DNA from: Rhynchosporium graminicola
Taxonomy: Eukaryota; Ascomycota; Leotiomycetes; Helotiales; Ploettnerulaceae
NCBI GenBank assembly: GCA_900074885.1
Contig: FJUW01000005.1
Coordinates: 588,242 to 652,241 of the forward strand
Direction of reading: 5' to 3'
Length of the DNA stretch: 64,000 nt
Shown here: in pieces, positions 1 to 12,990 of the stretch
How the letters are laid out: each line of letters opens with the position of its first letter
Numbering within the stretch: the first letter of the stretch is position 1
Notes under the pieces: generated by a model
What the model was told of the DNA's origin: nothing
Databases searched by the model: none
The model's input: the letters and a program-made list of their open reading frames with translations, nothing else
Position numbers and translations under genes: made by a program

Positions 1-486
1 TGTATGATTGAGCGTATCATACAGTGGCTTGTACAAGACAGGCCAGATTGGGTGAATGCATCTGAAGTAAGTCCGGAAGAGTTGACCTCTCAAATTGCTT
101 GAGATTTCCGACGCAGGTAAACTCGCAGGTAAACTCGCTGGAACGGATGATGGAGCCTCTGATGAGGGCGCTGATGGAGTTGAAGGTGTTGCTCTTACGG
201 CCGGGTTAGATATCCTATCGCAATTGAAATCAGTATATGAATGCTTATAGCAAACCTGATAATAATCTCACTCACCATCTGTTCCGCTTAGAGACCGGAT
301 AAAAGCATTCCACACCATCAGCCACACATCTGCTACAGCCAGGCGTCACCCCATCGCACTACTGGGCGATCAGTATGATATCTCATTTTGGAGTTCGATC
401 ACGTTTGTCAATACCTTGACTTTTCTATTCCCGCACTGTTTGCATGCTTGTGCTATCCGTTTCCTCTTGTTGGTACTCGTCAGCAT
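1..486 (-). CDS. Zn2Cys6 transcription factor, 5' part only (runs off left edge)
   Basis: Three exons read on the minus strand: 486-415, 358-276 and 214-1, the last one still open at the window edge. Introns of 56 bp (359-414) and 61 bp (215-275) have GT..AG ends; the first ends in CAGTAG. The spliced N-terminus carries a complete C6 zinc cluster with Cys at residues 15, 18, 25, 32, 35 and 42 (spacing 2-6-6-2-6), preceded by a basic stretch (KRKR). Half of the cluster lies in exon 1 and half in exon 2, so neither single reading frame shows it whole. After the cluster comes a Ser/Ala/Pro-rich linker, then a stretch ending LFRTYFRCIHPIWPVLYK, typical of the start of the fungal regulator middle-homology domain. 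Start chosen at 486 because it gives the usual short N-terminus before the cluster. Target genes unknown; the C-terminus is outside the window. Confidence 0.85.
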
Positions 487-3400
487 GGTAAATTTAAGCT
501 CCAGCTGATGAAAATGGCTCGATCTGAAGGTAGCGAAACGGTAGTGATAACCCGCCCGGCGAATGCGCGGCACCAGCGACTGGAATCGGGGGCATACGTA
601 TAGGCGAAGCGGCTCGTTGAAAATCAACCACCTCTGGTCAACTTTGGTACCGGCCCGTGCTTCAAACGATATTGTTTCTAACCAAGAACATCATGCCTTT
701 AGAGTGTTTCTGGTGAGATAAGGGAGGTGGGAAAGTATGGTGCTCTGGTTGCCAGCTGATAGCGAAGTGTAAATAATGGAAATGATACCTAACCCATGGA
801 AGACAGTTAACTCTGCTCCGCCTCGCTAATCCAAAAATGGAACTAGCCCTTCTTCCATGTGTGTAGCTCGGCTACAGTACGGGTCTTTGATTTTCCGGTT
901 CCGCCATGGTCTCAAGCCGCACCTTTATTCGGTTGCAGCCGCTGGTAAGTCTTCAACGGGATTTGGGCTCTTTACTTTCTATCTAACCATGTACCTGATT
1001 GGTTGATTCATTATTGCGGAGACACAAAGTAAGCCAGATAAGCGACACGAAGTAAGCCAGATAAGCTTTCAGAATTCTGTTATAGTACTCGTACATTCTA
1101 CAATAGTTCTTACTTTCACGGTTGGTTCTCCAATTCTCATATAAGCGAACACTTTCGAAGAACAAAATCGACCCTTAAATCACACAGCCCTCTATGTGCA
1201 CATTGAGCTTGAGCACTTTTCAAACCAACATTCGGCTTCTCTATTGCCGTGGTGGGTTTTGTATGTAATGTAGTGATGTTAGCGAGCCTTCTTTGTCCTT
1301 TCCACTCAGCAGAAGCATCAAAGTTAGAAAGGAGGGACAGCCAATTATCGTCATGCACATATCATGATTACAGGTTTCTGCTTTTCCGATTTACTTGTAA
1401 GTGAAGGCGCCATCACTCGTCTCTCGTTCATTCCTCATGTAAATCGATACCTAGGTATTCTTGGTCGCGCAGACCAAGTAAAGACAGCAACAAAAAGAAA
1501 TCGATAGGCGGAAAACGTGCTTTCCACAGCATAATACTCGCGTCTCAGATTCCAGCAATTATTTACCTTCCACAACTTGCTCAACATCCATATCCCTGGA
1601 AAAACATAGCCCACATTCGTGAGAGTTTCGCCTGCCGTGCCGCGTTCTCAACGAGGACCAGGTGAAGACTTGTTGGATCCTGGTGAATATAGTTTTCTCA
1701 AAATTCTTTGCCGTGGCGACTCAGGTTATATATGTAGTCTTGGCTTAGGCTCCCTCACCTCGAAGACAGCCCTTCCAAAGTCTCAACTCTTCGTGTTGAG
1801 TAGTCCAGAGTGTACATTCAACGTCCACAGTTACGTGAAGAATGACGCTATGGACATTTGTTAGAAGGATGATTGGCATAATCGCAGACAGGCTGCATAT
1901 GAGAAATTCTCTCTCGCCAGCATTTCTCCTTTGCTTTGCCATTTGCAAATCCCCCGTATCCGATTATTTCGGGCAGCCAATTGTCGTGAAAATTTAAGAC
2001 ATAGTGCTAGTCAAAGCGTAAAAGCGAAGGCGAGAAAAACCGGTAGTCACACATTGAACAGATGTGCGAAGTTATTCTTGTTTTATTCATGATTCTTCTG
2101 AATACAGACGAATGTTTTGAGTATGAATTGAACTTTGAGATCACACATTAGACTGCTCATATAGTAAAATCGTGATGAAGGCGCCATTTCGCATCAGGAG
2201 ATTTCGTATCTGTCCTATCGCGATATGACCCTAGCAGTCATCTTGGTTGTTTGACTATGAGATCAAGAACGGATTGGGCCAAGATGAGATTAGACCCTGC
2301 ATATGGGTGAAATGATATGAGCTATACGACGACTTCACAACACCCACTTCTTCATTGATAAGAGATAAATCCGAGTATAATGACAGACGAATGTGAGATG
2401 GCAGTGATCCAACAATCAGAGACTAGCGGTTTTCTTGCTTCGAAAAAATTTCTGGCACTCTGCTGCGACGATTGTATTGTCAATCTCTTTCAGTACCTTT
2501 GCACACGGAAGAGTAAGTCTCACCTATTTTTCTGTTGGCAATCTTTCCTCAGCATCTTTTGCAGCCGGCTGACCATTCTCCTCGAAGCCCATGATGTTTA
2601 AATGGGGACTTGATGGACCTGCAACCAACGACAAAAAGAACAGACTTTATACCATTCTCAGAAACTGAAATACATGTGACTGCTTACACGTATAAAGCCG
2701 CATTCACCGTCCCTACCAACAACTTGATAGCATCAATAAATACGAGAACAGTAAACATGTCTGAGAAGGACCAGAAGAAATGAGCATCACGACTTCGGAC
2801 GTCACGTGTGCCTAACAAAAGATTTTTTGATTCGTCCATCACGCGCACCAAGACCATTTCTCAATTGCCGCTCCCGCAATGGAAAATCCAAGTTTTGTTG
2901 CACATCGCACGACGTTCTCACTGCGCCAAGAGAATGCGCAATCTAGACGTTTTGTTAAGTTGCACAACGCACGGACCATCCAGAAATGCGCCCGAGAGGC
3001 CGATGTTGAGTAATTTTGAAGGGCCTCTGCCACCAACACGTGATACGTGGTACTGGCGCAACTTGTATGGGGCATTTCATCTTTTTGGAGCTTTGTTTAC
3101 AAATGAGATGAACAGCGGTGGCACACGATACACTTCTTGACTTGCGAAAGGAAATATCAAATCAAACAGCAAAAATGTAAGGCTTTTATCGTTCTACAGG
3201 CTGCACTTGATCAATATGTTCCTGCCTCCAAATTGTTTATACTTATACCCTTTTTGGGCCGCACATTTGTGAATTTTCTAGCCCTCGATGATTGACAACT
3301 TACTTGCTCATCATACCGAGGATATAACCAATCTACTTATGCATGTCTCCCCTGTTCTGCTCCAATGATTTGCAAAGAAAAGTTCCGATTGTGAAGACGA

Positions 3401-3963
3401 ATTTGTGTAAATGTTTTCTGACCTGATATTGTAGTGTGTAGACTACTACTTGAGAGAATGGCTCTCAAGCGTGCAATTGTCTTCAGCAAAAATCACACAA
3501 AGACCAAATGAAGCTTCAAACGAGGCTGATTTGTTTGATGCTTGATTGATGTCATTGTATATCATATGTATGTTTGTGGCCCATCAGGGCGAAGCTGGAC
3601 TGGTGTCATATACACACCGCAATTGTGAAGTTGGTGGACAGATCAACTTCTGTCGCAAGTCTCGAATTCCACCCCAAAACCAGGATGACTATATCTTGCA
3701 TCAACGACTTTCCAAGGCAGGGTTCGTCGGTATCTTTCGAGAACGGTACTACAACTACCGTCCTTCATTGTGTATGCCGCAATCACATGCAGCTTCTCGG
3801 TATGCTTCCTTCTCGGTAGCTTCCACCTGCTATTGCATCATAGGAATCAGCCAGCCTCAATCGAGGCCCTTTTTGCACCATAACTGTGGCGCCGCACGAA
3901 ATACCCGTCGAGCCTATCTAGGACCGCTAATGCGCTTGTTCCCAAGGAAACTTTCATCTGAAT
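487..3963. other. intergenic, 3.5 kb, no supported gene
   Basis: Only short unsupported open frames are seen on either strand. The only structure noted is a 23-bp tandem duplication at 1021-1066. Confidence 0.6.
1021..1066. repeat. 23-bp direct tandem duplication
   Basis: Two adjacent copies (1021-1043 and 1044-1066) of a 23-bp unit containing AAGTAAGCCAGATAAGC. They differ at a single base (A/G at unit position 6). Confidence 0.9.
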
Positions 3964-4946
3964 TCAAGGGAACTTTTCCGAGTCCCGAACGACTCTTTCC
4001 TTGCGTCCATTGCCCATGACGGGGAAAAATATAGCGGGATGCGCAACTGCAAGGGCGATGGCAGCAATAGCAACAGCACTACGCATTCACATCAGTTAGC
4101 GACGATTCCTAAAGCCCTGAGAATGTGGTATTACTTACGCTCCATCAAGCCCCAAGAAAAGTGGCTCATCTCGTTGCAAAGTACTTCCCCAACCTCCCGC
4201 CATTTCTGGAAGTCTGTTGGATATCAGGTCAATTTATCCTCATTCTCGCTGGACACTTACCGATATACGCATCTCAACAACACACAGACATACGCCACGG
4301 CAACCATCCCCATAAAATACTTCAAACTTATCGGATTGCTCGGTCCATCAATCACCGCACTCGCCTTGCGATTTCGATAAACATTAATCGCATAATACAC
4401 GCTCACGATCCCAAACACCACGAGCTGGAATACTTGCAGGGCAATGCCGACCAAAATAACCGTATTTCCTATATCCAGCAACTTCCTATCACTTTCTCCA
4501 CTCGCCGCCAACCCTCCCCCTGCAGCCTGAAGCAAAATCGAAAAGATATCCAAGCCAATGAAACCCCATGTGTAAAGTGCAGGTTTGATGAGACTGTACT
4601 GAGCGCCGAAGTAGATGACGATGTGTTTCAATGTGAGATCAATACCGGCTGCTATAAACGAGGGACCGAGGATCAGAGCGACGATTTGGAGACGGAAGGA
4701 AGATTGGTCCCATGGATTGGAATGCATGAGGATACGTCCCATGTAGCCGGCGAACTCGAGGCCACAGCCAATAAATAGTCCTATAAGCCAGGTCCAGGTT
4801 CGTCCTTTAATGCTGAGGGCGAGCTGCGCAAGCATGCATATTCCAAAGACGGCGCAGAGGATGATGTTACCCGGCAAATTGGGGCGGTAGCCGTATGTTG
4901 TTGCTGAGACGGGACATTGTGGTGTCACGGAAGTGCACTGATTCAT
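3964..4946 (-). CDS. RTA1-like family seven-helix membrane protein
   Basis: Three exons: 4946-4261, 4213-4139 and 4078-3964, with introns of 47 bp (donor GTAAGT, acceptor CAACAG) and 60 bp (donor GTAAGT, acceptor GCGTAG). The product is 291 residues, the normal length for the family. The N-terminus has CPVSATTYGYRPNLPGNI, followed by repeated hydrophobic helices. The family signature is intact across the splice junctions: CVYRLPEMAGGWG, then LQRDEPLFLGLDGA, then a last helix starting AVAIAAIALAVAHPAIFFP. RTA1/RSB1 relatives are fungal-specific membrane proteins linked in yeast to 7-aminocholesterol resistance and long-chain base/lipid translocation; the substrate here cannot be told. The short charged tail ends at residue 291. 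The next gene upstream on the same strand is an MFS exporter, 1.9 kb away. Confidence 0.95.
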
Positions 4947-6827
4947 CTTGTCAAGTCCTTCAAATTTCCGTATTTCTTTGAAAGTGCTGTTTTCCTGATA
5001 AGTTTCTTTGAATCTGCATACCCTCGACTATCAGTCAACTCTTTGTATTCCTAATGCGATACGAGCTCGCGCCACTGTTAAGTTATGTCACTACCCTATG
5101 GGACGATCCACATATCTCCGTGTATGGCGTGGTTGGCAGGACCCTCATTTTTTCTCTTGGGGAAAGGCTGGAGAGATCTTTAGACGGGATTGCTGCATGG
5201 AAGGCAACTAGATCGCCACTGACATCACGTCGGGTCTCGACTGCCCGGATCTCCTTAGCTTCCAGGTCTCGCATTCGTAAATCAACTTCTCGCTTTGATG
5301 ACCGCTTTCGTCCATTTACACCTGATCAATAACACCTCCTTGATCTTTATCGAGCTGTTGAAAACGAAAAATACGCTCATTCATTCCCAAACATCTCTAA
5401 CAATTACTAAACCACAATAATAAATCTTGCCTATTGGATTATTTCAATCTGCCGTGATTCTATATACTTGACTAGAGAGTTCAAGAAAGATTATCTTATA
5501 TCTTCAACCATTTCCTCGTCTCGCGGTAGCATCTACTGATCTGCTTGCTTCCCATCATCTCTCCGTCCATTTCACGTATGTGGATAATCACAAAATCTTC
5601 CTCCGATCCTTCGGACCTCTCATTGTCAGGATGAAAGCTCGCTCGAGAAGTGTTGTGTTGAGAACTCAAGAAGTGAGTCTGTGACCATGAATACCTCTGT
5701 GGTAGAGGCTCATCAACACCAATCAACACTGTGACAACAAACATGGAAGGTCAACTCAAGGAAGCCTGATGCGTGCTAATTTCATAAGAAAAATTACTTA
5801 TTAGTTGGATAGCGATCGTTGTCGTTCGATAGATTGATCACATGAACGTGAGAACCTAGCAGGATCTATTCGTGACACAACTGATCCGAATAGTGCCATC
5901 CGCGAACTGAGAGAATGTGTTGGATCATGGAAAGAGTATGTATGTACCGTACCAAGAGCTGCGAAGTCTTCAGATGCCCAATCCTTCCCTCCCCAACCAC
6001 ACAGTATTCACGCCACACCATCGACCAATCAATCTATATAACGGCATCAGAAAGCTACCGGGTCGGCCGATCCTCAAACTTCCTACCTCCAACCCTCAGC
6101 AGTCAACATCCACCGCCTGGTATTCTGAATCCGATAAGCCCCCACCTCCTTCGGAAACAATTTACTATGTAACAGGAATATAGCTTACCAACCACGCGAA
6201 ATCGTAACACGCTGACTGAAACATTGAGAAATGTCGATCGTGATCAGCGGAGGGGGGATTTGCCGTTTTGCGTGGATTTAATGCGCCGCGGCTTATCACT
6301 GCGTCGAGACTCAACGGTTGCTGGAAAATTCTTCGAGGGCAGAAGCCTACAGAAGGCTTTGATTAAATGTTAGGACGAAGGGGATGAAGAATTGAAATTT
6401 GATGTCGGGTGTATCCGAGGAGGAAGTTCGGACGGATATTTGGGACTTCGGACGAAGATTTATCGTTGCAGTGCAGGTACGTACTCGAAGAATCCGAGGT
6501 AGCAGTGCTACAGGTGAGCTGATTGCAAATGTAGAGAAGTTTGTTAAATCGCAGGTGCAGTGAGGTTTCCGATGCTCACCGAAGAATTGAATAATGTGGC
6601 GGAGAATGTAGGCGACATAACGCATTATCTATCAAGTTTCTATTAATCTCTAGACTGGAGAAGCTTGCCTCTACGCATGCAAGATTTGCATATTGCTCCC
6701 AATCATATCTGACTATTCAAGAATTTGAAGTCTATCCCGTTCTAATGCAGAAACCCTCCAACGCCGCCCAACTTAAGGAGAACACGAATGGTATGGTACA
6801 GTGCAGCAGATTGATGCAAAGACACGC
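4947..6827. other. intergenic, 1.9 kb, no supported gene
   Basis: Contains the upstream region of the RTA1-like gene and the 3' flank of the MFS gene. I see no conserved frame, repeat or RNA gene. Confidence 0.6.
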
Positions 6828-8687
6828 TTAAGCAGCACCACCAGCCTGTACCTTGCCCTTCAGATTAGTCCACTTACTACACAAACTAAATAGCACCGCA
6901 ATACCAGCACTAGCAATCGCAATTGCATACGCCGCCTGCAAACCCTCCATATAACTCTTCACAATACCTGGCACGATTCCCGCGGCAAAGTGGTCTCTGA
7001 TTTCAGTCACACCGACGGCGAGGACCTCGGCGGGTGTCGTCAAGGGAGCATATTTGAGAAGACTGCTTTGCAGGACATTAGAGAGCGCAACTTGACCGGC
7101 GGAGACGAAGAATGCACCACCAATTGTTTGGGCGAAGAGGATCATGGCTGTGACGGAGGAGAGATCTTCTGGTCTCGCGACCGCTTGACCGATAATGATA
7201 GGTACTTGGAGGGCTAAACCGATCCCGAGTCCTGAGAGAGCTTGATAGCCGATCCATTCCGAGGACGAGGAGTTCGTACCAAGGGTGTAGAGGAGACCAG
7301 CCCCGATTGTGGCGAGAGCAGATCCACCAATCATGAAAGGTACTGCTACACCGAACGCCGAGATCAAACCGCCTGAGATGATAGTCGTGATTGTGGTTCC
7401 AAGAATCAATGGCAAGTTGCGGACGCCGGAGTCGGAGGCTGAAACCCCAGAGACAACTTGAAAGTAAATGGGGAGGTTGTAGAGAAGCAGGAAGAAGCCA
7501 CCAGCGAGGAAGAAGTTGAAAACCATTGCACTCCAGATGTGGCGATCTTTAAGAAGTCGACCAACGATCATAGCGCGCTCGCCTTGATAGTATTCGATGA
7601 CCACCCATAGAGCGAGGATGAGAACGAAGCCTACAAGGCAGCCGATCACCTCCGAGGAGCCCCATGGCTTGGTTTGTCCTCCCCATTGTAGAGCGAGAAT
7701 GTAACAGATAATGGCCCCCATGATGACGAATGAGCCAGGGATATCCATTTGGAGGAGCTTCTCCTTTAGTGGAGCTTTGACTGGAACGGCTTGGGCGGGA
7801 GTTGTGAAGAAGAAGAGAATAATGGCAGCTGATATTCCTCCAATTGGCTATAAAGATGTTAGCAGCTTCTTTCTAAGTATGAGTGTGATGAGACGTGGCG
7901 CTGGTGTTTTTATAGCAATGGTTATGACGTACTAGATTAATATAAAAACACCATCTCCAGGTAGCTTTTTCAGCAAAGACTCCTCCAAGAAGAGGTCCGA
8001 TAACACTGGCAACTCCATACGCAGCTCCCATGAGACCCGTGAAAGCAGCTCGCTTATCAGGTCTGGCACTAAACGCAATGATCGTATACGCTCCCGAAGC
8101 AATACCAGCTCCACCAAGTCCAGCAATGGCTCGTCCGACAATGAGTGCCGTACTGTTCGGTGCGACACCACAGATAAGAGAGCCCAGTTCGAAGATGAAA
8201 ATGGCGATCAGGAAGGTCGTCTTGAGTGGGAAATACTTGTAGCCTTTTCCCCAGGTCGATTGGAAAGCTCCGACTGTCAGAAAGAAGGCGGAGCCGTACC
8301 AGCCTACGAGGTCGAGTCCAGCGAATTCGTCTGTGATCTTGGGGATTGCTGTTGCTACAATTGTCATGTCGAGAGAGACCTGGAGTCATTAGCGGCATAT
8401 TTTTACACGGTGTATTGGAGTATTTGTAACCATACTAGGAAGATACTGAGGAGTAGCGCAATGACGATAAATGCCATACGAGTTGCATCTGGGTACTCTC
8501 CGTCCTGATCCCCGCCTCCTTGAGCAGTTGTAGGCTCGTGGATAGAGCCATCTTCCTTGTCTGTTGGCGATTCGTACAAGCTACCTTTCGTTTCGATGGT
8601 CTCCTTATTGAGTGATCCGGGAGGAGTAGGTGAGACACTACGTCCGACCTCTTTCTCCCCCGTGGGAGTTTCAGCTCGAGAATCCAT
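6828..8687 (-). CDS. MFS multidrug/toxin exporter (DHA2, 14-helix type)
   Basis: Three exons: 8687-8436, 8379-7933 and 7847-6828, with introns of 56 and 85 bp. The product is 572 residues. The first ~70 residues are a charged, Ser/Thr/Glu-rich cytoplasmic tail. The membrane part begins with [19 protein letters not shown], the DHA2 helix-1 signature, assembled correctly only when intron 1 is removed. [15 protein letters not shown] and the motif [20 protein letters not shown] followed by NLPIGG (split by intron 2) are characteristic of the drug:H+ antiporter-2 family. The length and helix-rich C-terminal half fit 14 transmembrane segments. Known relatives export drugs, fungal toxins or fungicides at the plasma membrane; the substrate here is unknown. 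It stands alone, with no biosynthetic genes next to it, so a general efflux role is as likely as a pathway-specific one. Confidence 0.94.
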
Positions 8688-11405
8688 GATGTCGAAAGTG
8701 AACTACTCAATTCAGATTTCTCAACTGAATCTTATGTCAAATGTCAAAGAAGGAAGGAACTCGAAATGGGAATGTGGAATTGACGACAGAGTTTGAAGTG
8801 AACTTTGATACCGAGCCTCCAGAAAGTATGGAGGAATGTGTGTAGTACTTATATTACACAATTGTTGACGCAGATCAAGCAGGTGCGAAGGGAACAGGGA
8901 GGGGGCAGAGACAGATTCACTGGGCAGCTTGCCTTGCGCAAGGTCAATAAAACAAACGACAGTCACCAATCTTACAAATCCAAAGTGGATCAACGTCCCT
9001 TTCTACAGCCTATCATAAAGGAGCATAGCATCAAAAGAATCCATTGTACTGTACTGCAGAGCGAAGGAGATAAAGTTGTTGCTCCGCCGTCAGCACGCAA
9101 GGCTCTCGCGCGACGCGACAAATAGACGGGAAGACGGACATGCAATAGCGTAAAGGCCGACCATCTGCAGTATTGCTTATTAGAACAAGGTTCTCGTAGG
9201 GCTGCTGAATGAAGCATACGATGGTCCGCCGGGCACGGCGAGCCATGAAGATATATCACCGAGGGGGTGACAGCGAATGAGTCGAAATGAGCTTTGTCAT
9301 CGGGACGAAGCGAGAATGGAGATTCGGTCGATTTCGCCCGAGCGTTGGCAACCAACCTACAGCCGCATCCCAAGCCGGAAATCTGCATCCTAGTAACGGC
9401 TTTTACCCATTTCCACGTTTTCTCTCATGTCTTGGAATGTCTCCGATTGGAATTGTATTATTAACGCAGCTTCGTGTTTTTGAGGCTTCGATTCACCGCC
9501 GGATTTAGGATATTAGAACCTTCTACCTCTGTGCGGATATCCATTCCTCGGGACTATACAATCTCCTTCGTCAAATTCGAAGAGACTTATGTCGGTACAG
9601 TAAGACTTGGCAATTCCTACGTCAACATTGCTCATTTTCTACTGGTTCGACTCATCGTACACGGTCGGATCTTATCTTCACTGACGCCATATCATATGTC
9701 AGCGTTAGCGGCTCGAACAAACGAATGAAAAGATCATGGATGAAGCAAACAGCTGTAAACTTCTCACCCGATACCTCACTTCCCTCGAGCTGCCAGCTTA
9801 CGGCGAACCCGAGTTTGAGGCACAGCATACCATAGGATGTCACAAACGTGGTAGCAATTTAGTCCTCTCAGATCAATGATCTAAGACCCAACTATAATCT
9901 CCCCTACATCGAATCCGGACGAGATCGAATTCGCAATATCGGCTTTGCCGCGTAGTTACAAGCATCTGGTCAATGCACGTGAAGGACACTGACACCACTG
10001 CACCGGGTGTATTATTTCTCAACCCTCGATATACTATTACTTCTAGAACTGTTGAAAAGACTTTTAAAATGGTCGATCTTCTCGAACGACATCTTTTCTT
10101 GAGAATTTATGGCTAAGCAAACCGTGGTTTAGTAGTAGACATACTCCTGCTTCCGATCCCTTGACCGGCCACTTATATTTACGTGGCAGAGATCGGATCC
10201 CCGGTGAAATGTTGCGCTAATTCCCGCTGTCAGCCTTTCACATCGTCGGGTCGTGTTTCTCCAGGACTTTGGGACGGCCCATTGCATCTATTTGCCGACA
10301 CAGCTGTTAAATCATGTGACTGTACATCTGCAACAGTGAGCTGTCTTAACTTCACCTTTCCTCGTTGGTTTTCTTTCATCTATCTTCGCAATATCCTACT
10401 CGTCGTCCATGTTCTTCTATTATTCTATTATCATTCTATTATCATAGGATACTATATTCACAATTACACTCAAGATTATCACTGCGGGGTACGCTGCCCC
10501 GGGATCATGAGATGGGCTGATCGCATCCGCCTGAAGTGTTGAGTTCGCTTTCTTTCCGAGGTCGAACATGCTACTTATGCTTCAAAGCTATCGATAAGTT
10601 TTTGTTATGGAGTTAGCTGATCATACAGCTAGCTGTACGAAAGCAGTTACAGATGGGTCTCTATCGCTTATTTACTCCCTTCCTAACCGAAACGTCATCT
10701 TGATTCAGGAAGGAAGTCAATAGAGCAAATCGCATATAATCACCTGATAACTTCTCATATAGAATGCTACTCTACGCAAGACATTACTTGAACTGAAAAC
10801 TCATATTATATCATTTCTCCCACGATATCTAAATACGTGTCCGATCTGACGAAATTGAAAAGTACCCTACACTTCAAGTTTAAGACATCGTGTAATTTCG
10901 AAGCCCAATGGCGATTCAAGTACAGTGAAGAAGCGTTATAAATAGCCAAAAGACTTATTTCTGGGTTCTTATACTCCAGGAAATCCGCATCAAGTTGTAA
11001 GGTGTGTGTGGAAAGTGCATGGCAATGTTGATTGGGACGATAAACCGCTCCTCGTCAAGTGTACGCCACCATGCAATCAATCCTCTTTGAGCAGTGAGAG
11101 AAATCGTTAGTCTGAGGATCTGTTGGGCAATTACTCCATCGAGAATACACTCCCAAGAACGAGCTACATGTGCCTAGAAGTCATGGCGTAGAACTTGGTA
11201 TTCTAAATCTCCATGTCCAGGATAACGACCACGAAGCATCAATTGCTCTACGTAGCCCAGAGCCAGGAATAGCTCAGCTGAATAATGAGATCGCACCTAC
11301 TCTTATCCATTTTTAACTCTCCTGTTATGATCTCTAACTATTAGATTACCATTCCTAGCAGTTTCAAGTTCTTTCTATCACTACCCCCCCCCTCCCCCCT
11401 CCCCC

Positions 11406-11437
11406 NNNNNNNNNNNNNNNNNNNNNNNNNNNNNNNN
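11406..11437. other. assembly gap (32 N) inside C homopolymer tracts
   Basis: Thirty-two N are flanked by C-rich runs on both sides (about 11385-11405 and 11438-11446). The true sequence is probably a longer poly-C tract or a C-rich low-complexity repeat that was not resolved. Confidence 0.95.
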
Positions 11438-12215
11438 CCCCCCCCCGAAAACTGTCAAGTGTTGATATCACGTGCATCGGATTGATCTCCGATTCATATT
11501 CGCAGATATTCCTGGCTAAGAGGAGATAAAAATCACCCTCCTGTCGGCTAATTGCAGATCTCATCTAGGAAAGTCGATCAGAGGTGAAATGTCGCTTTCT
11601 GAAGATAATTTAGTGCTTCTCAAGCCTGCAGTGCTGGAAAGGATATTCATTTACGAACAAGCTCTGCCCCAAACGCACAGATCGCAAGTCGGTTCCGTAG
11701 CCAGAACATCATGGTTCACCTATTCAGATAATCGCTATCGGTCCTTCTCTGGTCCCAGTTTCCTGCCGCAGCGTTATTGCAAACCCGCGTACTTTCCATT
11801 CATTCTTCCCTGCTTTCGGAATACTGTATCCTAAAGCTAGAGACAAAGACGGAGGCGGATTCTAACGCTGGTAATGCCATTTGTATGCGATCTAGAGATA
11901 TAATGGAGGACAGTGATCGGACGATTTGAGTTAGAGATCAGCTGTATCGACATCTTGTTCTCCCTCACTCAGTTCAAACCAGTCAGAGATAACCACCTAG
12001 GTACCCATCTCCCATCCAAACACTGCAAACATCATTAAATCTAGTATTAGGTAATTTCCAAGTTGTTACATATATTCTTCTCCTTTCCCTTCATCCTCAC
12101 CCTTCCATCTTTTATCCACCTTTGGATCCCGAAGATCGAATTTTCCCACTGATTTCCCGCCTCTGTTTCTGTTCCCACTCATCGTTATCACGATCAAAAG
12201 TACCTACTTCGCACG

Positions 12216-12678
12216 TATAAAAAGCTAGAAACATGTTCAAGACTAGATCGGATCACTGCCTGCCTACCTACCTATATCTTCTCCCTTTCTTACCTTCCCT
12301 CTTCTTCTATCTACCATACCCAAGCACTTAGCTCTCTCACGTAGAATCCTACTTAGCTACAAAGACATTCCTCCCTCCCCCCTTCTTCTACTTATCATAT
12401 CACATCCTAATCTCATATCCCTCCCTGCATCACATCCCTCCCTACACACCATCTCGATTCCCCCCCTCCGCAACCCACCATCCCATCCCATCCCATCCCA
12501 TCCCATCCCATCCACACTCACACACACCTCAAGCACATCGAATCATTACGCACAAGGGTCTACCAACCCAAGAAAACCTCGAACTACTTACCTACCACCT
12601 ACTACCCATCCATTCAGCAAGTCCTCATCCGCTAATAATAGTAATAGTAATAAAAATAACGATAATAATAATAGTAAT
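12216..12678 (+). promoter_or_regulatory. TATA element and long CT-rich, ATG-free leader
   Basis: TATAAAAA at 12216-12223 is followed by about 440 nt that are strongly pyrimidine-rich on the plus strand. There is no ATG from 12236 up to 12679, where a 103-codon frame opens (12679-12990). This is the layout of a fungal core promoter with a long scanned 5' leader. No transcript evidence is available from sequence alone. Confidence 0.45.
12481..12513. repeat. CCCAT pentanucleotide microsatellite
   Basis: About six perfect tandem copies of TCCCA in the CT-rich leader. Confidence 0.9.
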
Positions 12679-12990
12679 ATGCCGGACTCAGAGAGAGGTC
12701 TAGTGCGAGGAAAGTGCTTGCGGAAACTTGACAACTTGTTGCATCGTACAAGGTATACACGGAGGACGTTATTTGATGATTGCTTCGTGTCGTGCAAGTT
12801 CTCTCTCTGCCCAGTGAGTCAGTCTGTAGCGAAAACTGACTGGATGGTAATGAATTGGGAAGTAGGAATCCCTTTCGTTCTCTGGAGGGGAATTCACAGT
12901 GGGTCTTCATACTCGGTACAGGTTGAGTCGAAACGTACCTACCGTCAGACACTATCACATACAGGTTACTTTAGCGACTTTACATGCTGA
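12679..12990 (+). CDS. possible short lineage-specific protein (weak)
   Basis: A 103-codon frame starting MPDSERGLVRGKCLRKLDN at the first ATG after an ATG-free leader and a TATA element. A good splice donor (GTGAGT at 12814) lies inside, so the true product may be only the first 45 residues joined to a later exon. No known domain is seen. The frame is convergent with the CsbD-like gene, whose stop is at 13149. It could equally be chance, or part of a non-coding transcript. Confidence 0.25.
   Translation: MPDSERGLVRGKCLRKLDNLLHRTRYTRRTLFDDCFVSCKFSLCPVSQSVAKTDWMVMNWEVGIPFVLWRGIHSGSSYSVQVESKRTYRQTLSHTGYFSDFTC

Noticed and set aside
2808..3140. 110-codon frame
   Set aside because: No motif, no promoter or splice context, equally long frame on the opposite strand.
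3546..4019. 157-codon plus-strand open frame
   Set aside because: Its 3' part overlaps the last exon of the RTA1-like gene on the opposite strand; no known motif.
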